Of a stretch of 13,228 nucleotides of DNA, positions 6,093 to 12,838 are shown in pieces. Each line of letters starts with the position of its first letter. Positions within the stretch are counted from its first letter, which is position 1. The DNA comes from Planctomycetota bacterium (GTDB taxonomy: Bacteria; Planctomycetota; UBA1135; UBA2386), in assembly GCA_016793305.1 (NCBI GenBank), contig JAEUHU010000095.1, forward strand, positions 1-13,228. The letters run 5' to 3'. The position numbers were made by a program, and so were the translations under genes. A model generated the notes under the pieces. That model did no database searches and had not been told where the DNA came from. It saw nothing but the letters and a program-made list of their open reading frames with translations.

Positions 6093-7220
6093 ATGACCTT
6101 CGACTTCCGCACCGCCGCCGAAGCGGTCGCCGCCGTCGCGCGCGAACACGCCGTCGCCGTCGACAGCACCGCGTCCTTCCCCACCGCCACCGTCGACGCC
6201 GCCCGCAAGGCGGGCCTGCTGGCCCTGCTCAGCAAGGCCGAGGTCGGCGGCCACGGCCTGCCGTTGCGCGCTGCGGCGCACGTGATCGAACGCATCGCCC
6301 CAGAATGCGGCAGCTCGGCGATGGTGCTGACCATGCACTACTGCGGCACCGTCGTGATCGAAGCCCACGGCGAACGCAGCGTGCGCCAGGACATCGCGGC
6401 GGGTCGTCACCTGTCGACGCTCGCGTTCAGCGAGGCGGGTTCGCGGTCGCACTTCTGGGCGCCGACCAGCACCGCGCGCGTCGACGGCAAGGAGGCCGTG
6501 CTCGACGCGAAGAAGAGCTGGATCACCTCGGCGCAACAGGCCACCGCCTACGTGTGGTCGAGCAAGCCGAGCGCCGGCAGCGAAGCCAGCACCCTGTGGC
6601 TCGTGCCGGCGAAGGCGAAGGGCCTCGCGGTCGCGGGCCCGTTCGACGGCATGGGCCTGCGCGGCAACGACTCGGCGCCGGTCACCGCCAGTGCGGTGCG
6701 CGTGCCGCTCGCCAACCGACTCGGCGACGACGGGGCCGGCTTCGGCATCATGATGGGCACCGTGCTGCCGACGTTCGCGATGCTGATCGCGTCGGGTTCG
6801 CTCGGCCTCGCCGAGGCGATGGTGCAGAAGACCGCGACGCACGCCGGTGGCACCAAGTACGCGCATCTCGCGGCGCAGAACGCGCTCGCCGACCTGCCGA
6901 CGATCCGCGCCTACGTCGCCCGCATGCGCATCCAGGTCGACATGGCCAAGGCCCTGTGGCAGGAGACGCTGACGGCGCTGGAGAACAGCGCCGCCGACGC
7001 CGGTCTGAAGGTGCTCGAGACCAAGGCCGCCGCGGCCGAGACCGCCAGCAGCGTCGGCGACCTCGCGATGCGCGTCTGCGGCGGCATGGCGTTCCGCAAG
7101 GAGGTCGGCGTCGAACGCATGTTCCGCGACACGCGCGCCGCGATGGTGATGGCGCCGACCAGCGACCAGCTGTTCGACTTCGTCGGCAAGGCCGTGTGCG
7201 GCATGCCCCTGTTCGGCTGA
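6093..7220 (+). CDS. Acyl-CoA dehydrogenase-fold flavoprotein, atypical active site
   Basis: The 375-residue protein has the full acyl-CoA dehydrogenase layout: an N-terminal helical domain (about 1-105), a middle beta domain with LSTLAFSEAGSRSHFWAP (107-124) and ITSAQQATAYVWSS (144-157) contacting FAD, MGLRGNDSAPV (187-197), and a C-terminal helical bundle with MRVCGGMAFRKEVGVERMFRDTRA (326-349). The segment where typical enzymes carry the catalytic Glu ('Y.GT.EI.') instead reads MAPTSDQL (353-360) and ends CGMPLF. The usual alpha,beta-dehydrogenase chemistry is therefore doubtful. A flavin monooxygenase role like that of DszC-type members of the fold, or a base in another position, is possible. 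The ATG at 6093 starts the conserved fold; there is no strong Shine-Dalgarno site. It is the first gene of a three-gene cassette, 12 bases before the next ATG. Confidence 0.85.
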   Translation: MTFDFRTAAEAVAAVAREHAVAVDSTASFPTATVDAARKAGLLALLSKAEVGGHGLPLRAAAHVIERIAPECGSSAMVLTMHYCGTVVIEAHGERSVRQDIAAGRHLSTLAFSEAGSRSHFWAPTSTARVDGKEAVLDAKKSWITSAQQATAYVWSSKPSAGSEASTLWLVPAKAKGLAVAGPFDGMGLRGNDSAPVTASAVRVPLANRLGDDGAGFGIMMGTVLPTFAMLIASGSLGLAEAMVQKTATHAGGTKYAHLAAQNALADLPTIRAYVARMRIQVDMAKALWQETLTALENSAADAGLKVLETKAAAAETASSVGDLAMRVCGGMAFRKEVGVERMFRDTRAAMVMAPTSDQLFDFVGKAVCGMPLFG

Positions 7221-7232
7221 ACCGGCACCCCG

Positions 7233-8078
7233 ATGACCGACACCCTGATCCTCGGCGCCGTCGCCTACGACCCGAAGGTCGTGACCATCTGGGACGGCTT
7301 CCTGCAGTGGTTCCGCGCGAACGGCCTGCCGTTCGACTACGTGCTCTACCACAACTACGAACGCCAGGTCGAACAGCACTTCGCCGGCGCGTTCCACGTG
7401 GCGTGGAACTCGCCGCTCGCGTGGCTGCAGGCCGAACGGGTGGCCCGGGCGAAGCGACGGCAGGCGCGCGCGATCGCCATGCGCGACACCGACCAGGAGC
7501 TGACGTCGGTGATCGTGGTGCGCGCCGACGGTCCCGTGCGCAGCGTCGCCGACCTGCGGGGCAAGCGACTCGGCGTCGGGGCCGCGGATTCGCCGCAGGC
7601 GACGATGATCCCGCTCGAACATCTGGCGGTGCAGGGTCTGCGCGCCGAGAGGGACTTCGCCGTGCGCCGGTTCGACGTGCTGGTCGGCAAACACGGCGAC
7701 CACGTCGGTGGCGAACGCGATGCAGCGAAGGCGCTGCTCGCCGGCGAGGTCGACGCGGCGTGCATGATCGACGGCAACAGCCTCCTGTTCGCGCAGGAGG
7801 GCACGCTGCCGCGCGGCAGTGTGCGCGTGCTGACGCAGACGAGGCCGTACGACCACTGCAACTTCACCGTGCTCGACGGCGCGCCCGACGCCCTGGTGGC
7901 GCGCTTCACCGAACTGCTGCTCGGCATGCGCTACGACGATCCGGCGGTGCGCCCGCTGCTCGACCTCGAGGGCCTGAAGGCGTGGCGCCCGGGGCGCACC
8001 AGCGGCTACGCGCTGCTGGCGTCTGCGTGCGACCGCTTCGGCTGGCTGCAGCCGTTCCTCGCCCGGATGGGAGCGTGA
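7233..8078 (+). CDS. PhnD/SsuA-like substrate-binding protein without signal peptide
   Basis: The 281-residue protein has the type II periplasmic-binding fold seen in PhnD (phosphonate) and related ABC-transport binding proteins. Visible signatures are FAGAFHVAWNSPLAW (50-64), the hinge region SVADLRGKRLGVGAADSPQA (104-123) with PLEHL (127-131), and GDHVGGERDAAKALLAGEVDAA (155-176), the domain-closing stretch where PhnD proteins have 'H..A..A...G.VDA'. It starts directly with MTDTLILGAVAYDP, so the mature fold begins at residue 4 with neither a signal peptide nor a lipobox. No permease or ATPase gene is present. A cytoplasmic ligand-binding or enzymatic role is therefore more likely than transport. 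It sits between two probable redox enzymes, 12 bases after the flavoprotein stop and 7 bases before the next start. Confidence 0.8.
   Translation: MTDTLILGAVAYDPKVVTIWDGFLQWFRANGLPFDYVLYHNYERQVEQHFAGAFHVAWNSPLAWLQAERVARAKRRQARAIAMRDTDQELTSVIVVRADGPVRSVADLRGKRLGVGAADSPQATMIPLEHLAVQGLRAERDFAVRRFDVLVGKHGDHVGGERDAAKALLAGEVDAACMIDGNSLLFAQEGTLPRGSVRVLTQTRPYDHCNFTVLDGAPDALVARFTELLLGMRYDDPAVRPLLDLEGLKAWRPGRTSGYALLASACDRFGWLQPFLARMGA
8069..8073 (+). promoter_or_regulatory. Ribosome binding site for the TusA-diiron fusion
   Basis: GGGAG inside the last codons of the substrate-binding protein gene precedes the GTG at 8086 by 12 bases. It supports that non-ATG start and tight coupling of the two genes. 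The spacing is slightly longer than ideal. Confidence 0.35.
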
Positions 8079-8085
8079 CGCGAAC

Positions 8086-9321
8086 GTGGTCGACGGCGCG
8101 AACCCGGTGCTGGACCTCGAGTCGCTCGGCCTCGACGAGGGTGCTGGAGTGCTGCTGCGGCTGGCACTCGGCGAACTCCAGGCCGGGCAGACGCTGGCCG
8201 TGCACGGCACGGCGCCGGAGCTGACGGTGCACCTGCGGGCGTGGGCCCGCGCCGAAGGCCACGGCTTCGCGATCGAAGCTGCCGGCCCAGGGACCGGGAC
8301 GCACCGGGCGAACGGCTCCCCGCGCGTCGCCGTGCTGACGCGCGGCACCGCCAGCGCCGCTCGCTGGTCCGGCGCCGAACGCGCCGGGCGCTCGGCGCCG
8401 GACGGCACGGTCGAGCACCCGCCGCAACACTGGGGGCTGGCGGCGCGTGGGGCGGCCGTGGAGGCCGGCGGGCCGACGTTCCACTTCGCACTGCACGAGC
8501 GCGACCTGGTCTGGAGCGACGACGCGGGAACGCTGTATCGCGCGGCCGCCGCGGCGCAGTGGGATCCGGCGACCGCGATCCCGTGGCAAGCCGAGCGCTC
8601 GCACCCGCCGTTCGTCGAGGACGCGCTGGTGCAGGTGCTGACCTACCTGATCGAGAACGAGACCGCGGCGTTGCTGGTGCCGGCGAAGTTCTGTGCGCAG
8701 CTGCACCCGCACTTCCGCGAGGTGATGCAGGTGCTGGCAATCCAGGCCGCCGACGAAGCGCGCCACATCGAGGTGTTCACGCGCCGCGCCCTGCTCGCGC
8801 GCGAGCAGCTCGGCCTGTCGACCGGCGGCGGGCAGGCGTCGCTGCAGACGCTGCTCGAGGAACCGGACTTCGCGCTGGCGAGCTTCCTGCTCAGCGTTCT
8901 CGGCGAAGGCTCGTTCGTGCACCTGCTCGGCTTCCTGCACGTGCACGCGCCCGATCGCTGCACCGCCGAGATCATGCGGCTCGCCGCCCAGGACGAAGCA
9001 CGGCACGTGCAGTTCGGCATGTCGCACCTGCGCCGCCATGCGCAGCACGACCCGACGCTGCTGGCGCGGCTGCGGCTGTCGATCGAACGGCGCCACGAGG
9101 CGCTGCGGCACACTGCCGGGCTCAATGCCGAGGTGTTCGACGCGCTGGTCGTGCTCGCCGCCGGAGAACGTTCACCGCGGGGCATCGCGGCTGGCGCCAA
9201 GGCGGTCGCCGACCTGCAGGGGCAGATGGACGCCGGTCGCCGCACCCGGCTCCGCCAGCTCGGCTTCGCCGGCGAGGACGCCGCGGCCCTGAGCGCCCTG
9301 CACACACGCAACTTCATGTGA
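8086..9321 (+). CDS. TusA-like domain fused to a diiron ferritin-like oxidase
   Basis: The 411-residue protein has three parts. Residues about 7-67 resemble a TusA/SirA sulfur-carrier domain (VLDLESLGLDEG 8-19; GELQAGQTLAV 29-39; AWARAEGHGFAIE 52-64), but the CPxP motif that carries sulfur in TusA is absent. Residues about 80-168 are a linker with QWDPATAIPW (158-167), a segment often found before ferritin-like bundles. Residues about 175-345 form a four-helix bundle with a complete diiron ligand set: E192 (or E190), E224 and H227 in DEARH, E274, and E304 and H307 in DEARH. The E-ExxH-E-ExxH spacing (32, 50 and 30 residues) fits ferritin-like oxidases and oxygenases, and the remaining tail is helical. 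The protein starts at a GTG seven bases after the previous gene. The substrate is unknown; an O2-activating oxidase or oxygenase role is inferred from the ligands. Confidence 0.78.
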   Translation: MVDGANPVLDLESLGLDEGAGVLLRLALGELQAGQTLAVHGTAPELTVHLRAWARAEGHGFAIEAAGPGTGTHRANGSPRVAVLTRGTASAARWSGAERAGRSAPDGTVEHPPQHWGLAARGAAVEAGGPTFHFALHERDLVWSDDAGTLYRAAAAAQWDPATAIPWQAERSHPPFVEDALVQVLTYLIENETAALLVPAKFCAQLHPHFREVMQVLAIQAADEARHIEVFTRRALLAREQLGLSTGGGQASLQTLLEEPDFALASFLLSVLGEGSFVHLLGFLHVHAPDRCTAEIMRLAAQDEARHVQFGMSHLRRHAQHDPTLLARLRLSIERRHEALRHTAGLNAEVFDALVVLAAGERSPRGIAAGAKAVADLQGQMDAGRRTRLRQLGFAGEDAAALSALHTRNFM

Positions 9322-9442
9322 GCCCGGCGCCGGCCCGGTGCCATCGGCGGCTCACGGCCGGGGCAGCAGGGTCGCATGCCGAAGCGCCGCGAGCTACGCT
9401 GCCCGCTTCGTCCGTGCCACAACCCGGACCGAGCCGCCCAAC

Positions 9443-10405
9443 GTGACCCAACCCGCTCGCGAGCCATCGTCTCCCGCTGTGTCGTCGACGCCGGGTCCAC
9501 GTGCACTCGCCGAACCGCTGGTGGTCGCTCGCGACTTCGGCAGCGCCGAGCCGCTGGTCCGTTCGGGCATCGACAGCCAGCGGCTCTGCGTGCTGCAGGG
9601 CCAGGACGAGCTCCTGGCGCGCGCCGCCGCCGAGCAGGGTCGCGCCGCCGGCGACGGCCCGACCCCGACGCGTCCGCATGCGCCGCCGTGGCGCACGTTG
9701 GTGGTGATCCCGACCTACAACGAGAGGGACAACCTCGAGCCCATCGTCCGCGCGATCCACCGCTACCTCGACACCGACGTGCTGGTCGTCGACGACGGGT
9801 CGCCGGACGGCACCGGCGCGATCGCCGACCGCCTCGCCGCGGCCGATCCGCGCATCCACGTGCTGCACCGCACCGGCAAGCAGGGCCTCGGCACCGCGTA
9901 CATCGCCGGCTTCCGCTTCGCGATCGAACGGGGCTACCAGCGCGTCTGCGAGATGGACGCCGACTTCAGCCACGCACCGTGGGACCTGCCGCGCCTCGTG
10001 TTCGCCTCGGGCGATGCGCACCTCGTGATCGGCAGCCGCTACGTGCAGGGTGGCTGCACGGTCGGCTGGGAGCTGAAGCGCCGCCTGCTGTCGCGCGGCG
10101 CCAACCTCTACACGCGGACGGTGCTCGGCAGCGGCATCCGCGACAACACGGCGGGCTTCCGCTGCTTCCACACAGCCGCCCTGGCCAAGCTGGACCTGTC
10201 GGCCGTGCACGCGCAGGGCTACGCGTTTCAGATCGAGATGGCGTTCCGCATGGTGCGCGCCGGCTTCCGCGTCACCGAGATCCCGATCCACTTCGTCGAC
10301 CGCCGCGTCGGCAAGTCGAAGATGGACGGCAAGATCGCCCGCGAGGCGCTGCTGCTGGTGCCGAAGCTGCGCTCGCGCGTGAAGAAGGAACGGCTCGCCG
10401 ACTGA
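9443..10405 (+). CDS. Polyprenol-phosphate mannosyltransferase-like GT2 (DPM1/Ppm1 type)
   Basis: The catalytic domain (residues about 84-320 from the GTG at 9443) transfers a hexose, typically mannose from GDP-mannose, to a polyprenol phosphate at the cytoplasmic membrane face. Visible motifs are VVIPTYNERDNLEP (87-100), the nucleotide-binding VVDDGSPDGTG (115-125), the metal-binding MDADFSHAP (171-179), IGSRYVQGG (196-204), DNTAGFRCF (234-242), QGYAFQIEM (258-266) and GKSKMDG (290-296). No membrane helices follow, as in soluble DPM1/Ppm1 enzymes. An 80-residue N-terminal extension rich in Ala, Pro and Arg precedes the domain; its function is unknown and its start uncertain. GTG codons at 9338 and 9479 are alternatives, and 9443 is a compromise because the residues before it look like noncoding Arg-rich translation. 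It converges with purF. Confidence 0.85.
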   Translation: MTQPAREPSSPAVSSTPGPRALAEPLVVARDFGSAEPLVRSGIDSQRLCVLQGQDELLARAAAEQGRAAGDGPTPTRPHAPPWRTLVVIPTYNERDNLEPIVRAIHRYLDTDVLVVDDGSPDGTGAIADRLAAADPRIHVLHRTGKQGLGTAYIAGFRFAIERGYQRVCEMDADFSHAPWDLPRLVFASGDAHLVIGSRYVQGGCTVGWELKRRLLSRGANLYTRTVLGSGIRDNTAGFRCFHTAALAKLDLSAVHAQGYAFQIEMAFRMVRAGFRVTEIPIHFVDRRVGKSKMDGKIAREALLLVPKLRSRVKKERLAD

Positions 10406-10425
10406 GGACCGCCGCCGGCCCTCAG
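10402..10425. terminator. Hairpin spanning the convergent stop codons, possible bidirectional terminator
   Basis: CTGAGG (10402-10407) pairs perfectly with CCTCAG (10420-10425) across a 12-base loop. It includes the TGA stops of both the mannosyltransferase and purF. Its position between convergent genes suits a shared terminator, but neither side has a T-tract and the stem is only 6 bp. Confidence 0.3.
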
Positions 10426-11876
10426 ACCTTGCTGGCTTCCATGCGATCGCGCTCGATGTCGGCGATCATGCCCTCGGTGATGTCGCCGGTCGGATAGGTG
10501 CCGGCGAAGCAGGCGTTGCAGAACTGCAGGTCCTTGTTGCCGGCCGTGCGCACCGCGTCCTCCATCTGCTCGATCGTCTGGTAGACGACGTGGTCGGCGC
10601 CGAGTTCGCGGGCGATCTCCTCGTGACTGCGGCCGCGCGCGACGAACTCGCGCTTGGTCGACATGTCGATGCCGTAGAGACACGGGAACAGCAGCGGCGG
10701 CGAGTAGGACGCGAGGTAGACCTTCGCAGCACCCATCTGCCGCGCGATCTTCACCATCTGCCGGCTCGTGTTGCCGCGCACGATCGAGTCGTCGAGGATG
10801 ACGACGCGCTTGCCCTCGAACTCGGCCCTGATCGGGTTCAGCTTGGTGCGGATCGTCGCCTGGCGCGCCTTGTCGTTCGGCATGATGAACGTGCGGCCGA
10901 CGTAGCGGTTCTTCACGAAGCCCTCGCGGCACGGCACGCCGATCACCTCCGCCATCGTCTGTCCCGCGGTGCGCGCCGACTCCGGCACGGGGATCACCAC
11001 GTCGGCGACCAGCTTGGTGTCGAGGAACGCGCGACCGAGCCGCCGACCGAGCTCCATGCGCGCCTCGTAGACCGAGGTGCCGTCGAGGAACGTGTCGGGC
11101 CGCGCGAAGTAGACGTACTCGAAGATGCACGGGCGGTGCGGCTTGCCGCCCACCTGCCGCAGGTGCGGCACCCGATCCGCGCCGATCCACAGCATCTCGC
11201 CGGCCTTCAGGTCGCGCACGATCTCGTAGCCGGCGACGTCGAGCACGACCGATTCACTGGCGACTGCGTACCAAGTGCCCTCCGGCGTGACCTTCTTGCC
11301 GAAGATGCACGGCTTGATGCCGAACGGATCGCGGAACGCATACATGCCCTCGCTGGTGATGCCGGCGACGGAGTAGGCGCCCTTGACGCGGTCGTAGACC
11401 TCCTTCACCGCGACCTGCACGTCGTCGACCGTCACCGGATCCGAGCGACGCCGCATCAGCGCGTCGGCGAACACGTAGAGCACGGCCTCGAGATCGCAGT
11501 TGCTGGCGAGGTGGATGTTGCGCTGCGCGAAGTAGGTGCGCTTGAGCTCGTGGAAGTTGGTGACGTTGCCGTTGTGCGCCATCGCCGTGCCGACCGGGTA
11601 GTCGAGCCAGAACGGCTGCACGTCGGTGTCTTCGCCGAGACCGACCGTCGGATAGCGGACGTGGGCGACGGCGAGATGGCCGCGCAGGCGCTGCAGGTGC
11701 TTCTCACCGAAGACCTCGCGCACGAGGCCGAGGCCCTTCTTGGCCTGGAAGCGGTCCTTGAAGGTGACCGCGCCGGCGGCGTCCTGGCCGCGGTGCTGGA
11801 TGGCGAGCAGCCCGTTGAGGGCGTCCTGGATGGCGTCGGATTCGGGAGGGCCGAAGATGGAGATGAAGCCGCACAT
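10422..11876 (-). CDS. purF: Amidophosphoribosyltransferase (glutamine PRPP amidotransferase)
   Basis: PurF catalyses the first committed step of purine synthesis, converting PRPP and glutamine to phosphoribosylamine. The 484-residue protein starts MCGF, so Cys2 becomes the N-terminal nucleophile of the glutaminase domain once Met is removed. There is no propeptide like that of the Bacillus enzyme. Other motifs are HRGQDAAG (28-35), AHVRYPTVG (71-79), HNGNVTN (101-107), SNCDLEAVLY (125-134), the PRPP loop VVILDDSIVRGNTSR (358-372) and SYSPPLLFPC (390-399). Cysteines 250, 399, 453 and 456 match the four Fe-S cluster ligands of the B. subtilis-type enzyme, so an oxygen-sensitive 4Fe-4S cluster is expected. 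The ATG at 11876 is certain because of Cys2. The gene is divergent from the aminotransferase and lacks a Shine-Dalgarno site. Confidence 0.97.
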   Translation of the reverse strand: MCGFISIFGPPESDAIQDALNGLLAIQHRGQDAAGAVTFKDRFQAKKGLGLVREVFGEKHLQRLRGHLAVAHVRYPTVGLGEDTDVQPFWLDYPVGTAMAHNGNVTNFHELKRTYFAQRNIHLASNCDLEAVLYVFADALMRRRSDPVTVDDVQVAVKEVYDRVKGAYSVAGITSEGMYAFRDPFGIKPCIFGKKVTPEGTWYAVASESVVLDVAGYEIVRDLKAGEMLWIGADRVPHLRQVGGKPHRPCIFEYVYFARPDTFLDGTSVYEARMELGRRLGRAFLDTKLVADVVIPVPESARTAGQTMAEVIGVPCREGFVKNRYVGRTFIMPNDKARQATIRTKLNPIRAEFEGKRVVILDDSIVRGNTSRQMVKIARQMGAAKVYLASYSPPLLFPCLYGIDMSTKREFVARGRSHEEIARELGADHVVYQTIEQMEDAVRTAGNKDLQFCNACFAGTYPTGDITEGMIADIERDRMEASKV

Positions 11877-11887
11877 GAGGGGCGACG

Positions 11888-11897
11888 AGCTTACCAT
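11888..11897. promoter_or_regulatory. Overlapping divergent -10-like elements between purF and the aminotransferase
   Basis: The 31-base divergent gap holds one AT-richer patch. Read on the plus strand it contains TACCAT (11892-11897), ending 10 bases before the ATG at 11908. Read on the minus strand it contains TAAGCT (11893-11888), ending 11 bases before the purF ATG at 11876. Both match TAnnnT and share two bases. Neither gene has a Shine-Dalgarno site in the gap, which fits very short leaders. No -35 boxes are evident and they would have to lie inside the opposing genes. Confidence 0.35.
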
Positions 11898-11907
11898 CCG
11901 CGCCGCG

Positions 11908-12810
11908 ATGACGAACCTCTGCAACCTGGACGGCCAGATCGTGGCCGAACGCGACGCGCGCATCCCCGTGCTCGATCGCGGGTTCCTGTTCGGCGACTCG
12001 ATCTACGAAGTGGTCAGGACCTACGGCCAGGAGCCGTTCGGCTGGGCGGAGCACTGGCAGCGGCTGTGCCTGTCGGCGGCGGCGATCCGCATGCAGCTCG
12101 ACCTCGACGAAGCGACCATCGCCCGCCGCATCGCGGCAACCCTGGCGGCGGCCGGCAGCGGCGACTTCTACGTGCGCCTCGTGGTCAGCCGCGGCACCGG
12201 CGACGCGCCGAACATCGACCTCGCCTGTGCCAACAGCCCGCCGTGCTGGGTCGTCATGGTGCGGCCGCTGACGCCGATGTCGGGCAAGACCGCGCGGCTC
12301 GCGATCGTCGACCGCTTGCGCAACGATCGGCGCGCGCTCGACCCGGCGACGAAGAGCGGCAACTACCTGAACAACGTGCTCGGCCTGGCCGAGGCCAAGG
12401 ACGCCGGCGCCACCGACTGCGTGATGACGAACGCGGCCGGCCTCGTCACCGAAGCTTCGACGTCGAACCTGTTCGCGTTGGTCGACGGCGTGTGGGCCAC
12501 GCCGCGACTCGACGACGGCATCCTGGCCGGGATCACGCGCGCGCTGCTGCTCCAGTTCCTGCCCATGGCCGGCGAACGCGTCGTCGAACGCAACCTGACG
12601 CCGGGCGACCTGCGGCGCGCCGACGAACTGTTCCTGTCGAGCACGCTGCGTGACATCGGGCCGGTGACGCACGTCGACGGCAAGGCGGTCGGCAACGGCG
12701 AGGCGGGGCCGCGCACGGCGCGGCTGATGGGTGCGTTCCAGGAATTCGTGCAGGCGAGGCTGCGCACGAACGACGCGCCCCGCTGGCGCCAGCTGGTCGG
12801 CGATCGCTGA
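11908..12810 (+). CDS. Class IV PLP aminotransferase (branched-chain/D-amino acid type)
   Basis: The 300-residue protein has the fold-type IV PLP layout: RGFLFGDSIYEVVRTYG (24-40), the acceptor-side RLVVSRGTGD (90-99), the Schiff-base lysine K149 in DPATKSGNYLNN (145-156), the PLP-contacting E182 in VTEASTSNLF (180-189), the phosphate-binding LDDGILAGITR (201-211) and ELFLSSTLRDIGPV (240-253). Family members are branched-chain aminotransferase (IlvE), D-amino acid transaminase and 4-amino-4-deoxychorismate lyase (PabC). The EVVRTY and TKSGNYLNN motifs favour an IlvE or D-amino acid transaminase relationship, but the substrate cannot be fixed from sequence. The ATG at 11908 begins the conserved fold, is 31 bases from the divergent purF start and has no Shine-Dalgarno site. 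The gene converges with the DUF4239 gene 28 bases on. Confidence 0.88.
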   Translation: MTNLCNLDGQIVAERDARIPVLDRGFLFGDSIYEVVRTYGQEPFGWAEHWQRLCLSAAAIRMQLDLDEATIARRIAATLAAAGSGDFYVRLVVSRGTGDAPNIDLACANSPPCWVVMVRPLTPMSGKTARLAIVDRLRNDRRALDPATKSGNYLNNVLGLAEAKDAGATDCVMTNAAGLVTEASTSNLFALVDGVWATPRLDDGILAGITRALLLQFLPMAGERVVERNLTPGDLRRADELFLSSTLRDIGPVTHVDGKAVGNGEAGPRTARLMGAFQEFVQARLRTNDAPRWRQLVGDR

Positions 12811-12838
12811 CTGGGCCCGCGTCAAACCGACCCGGCGG

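Noticed and set aside
5952..8408. An 818-codon open frame on the minus strand across the flavoprotein and binding-protein genes
   Set aside because: Its translation is low-complexity Arg/Ala/His/Gly-rich with no fold signature, as expected opposite real genes in GC-rich DNA. The plus-strand frames have clear family motifs.
9338..9442. Earlier GTG start for the mannosyltransferase
   Set aside because: The added 35 residues are Arg/Ala/Ser-rich with no structure, and 9338 lies only 16 bases after the previous stop with no ribosome binding site.
10590..12653. A 687-codon plus-strand frame opposite purF and overlapping the aminotransferase
   Set aside because: purF on the other strand is unmistakable and the aminotransferase is in another frame; this frame is a composition artefact.
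12811..12838. Terminator between the aminotransferase and the DUF4239 gene
   Set aside because: Only a 4-bp arm pair could be found and no T-tract, so no feature is called.
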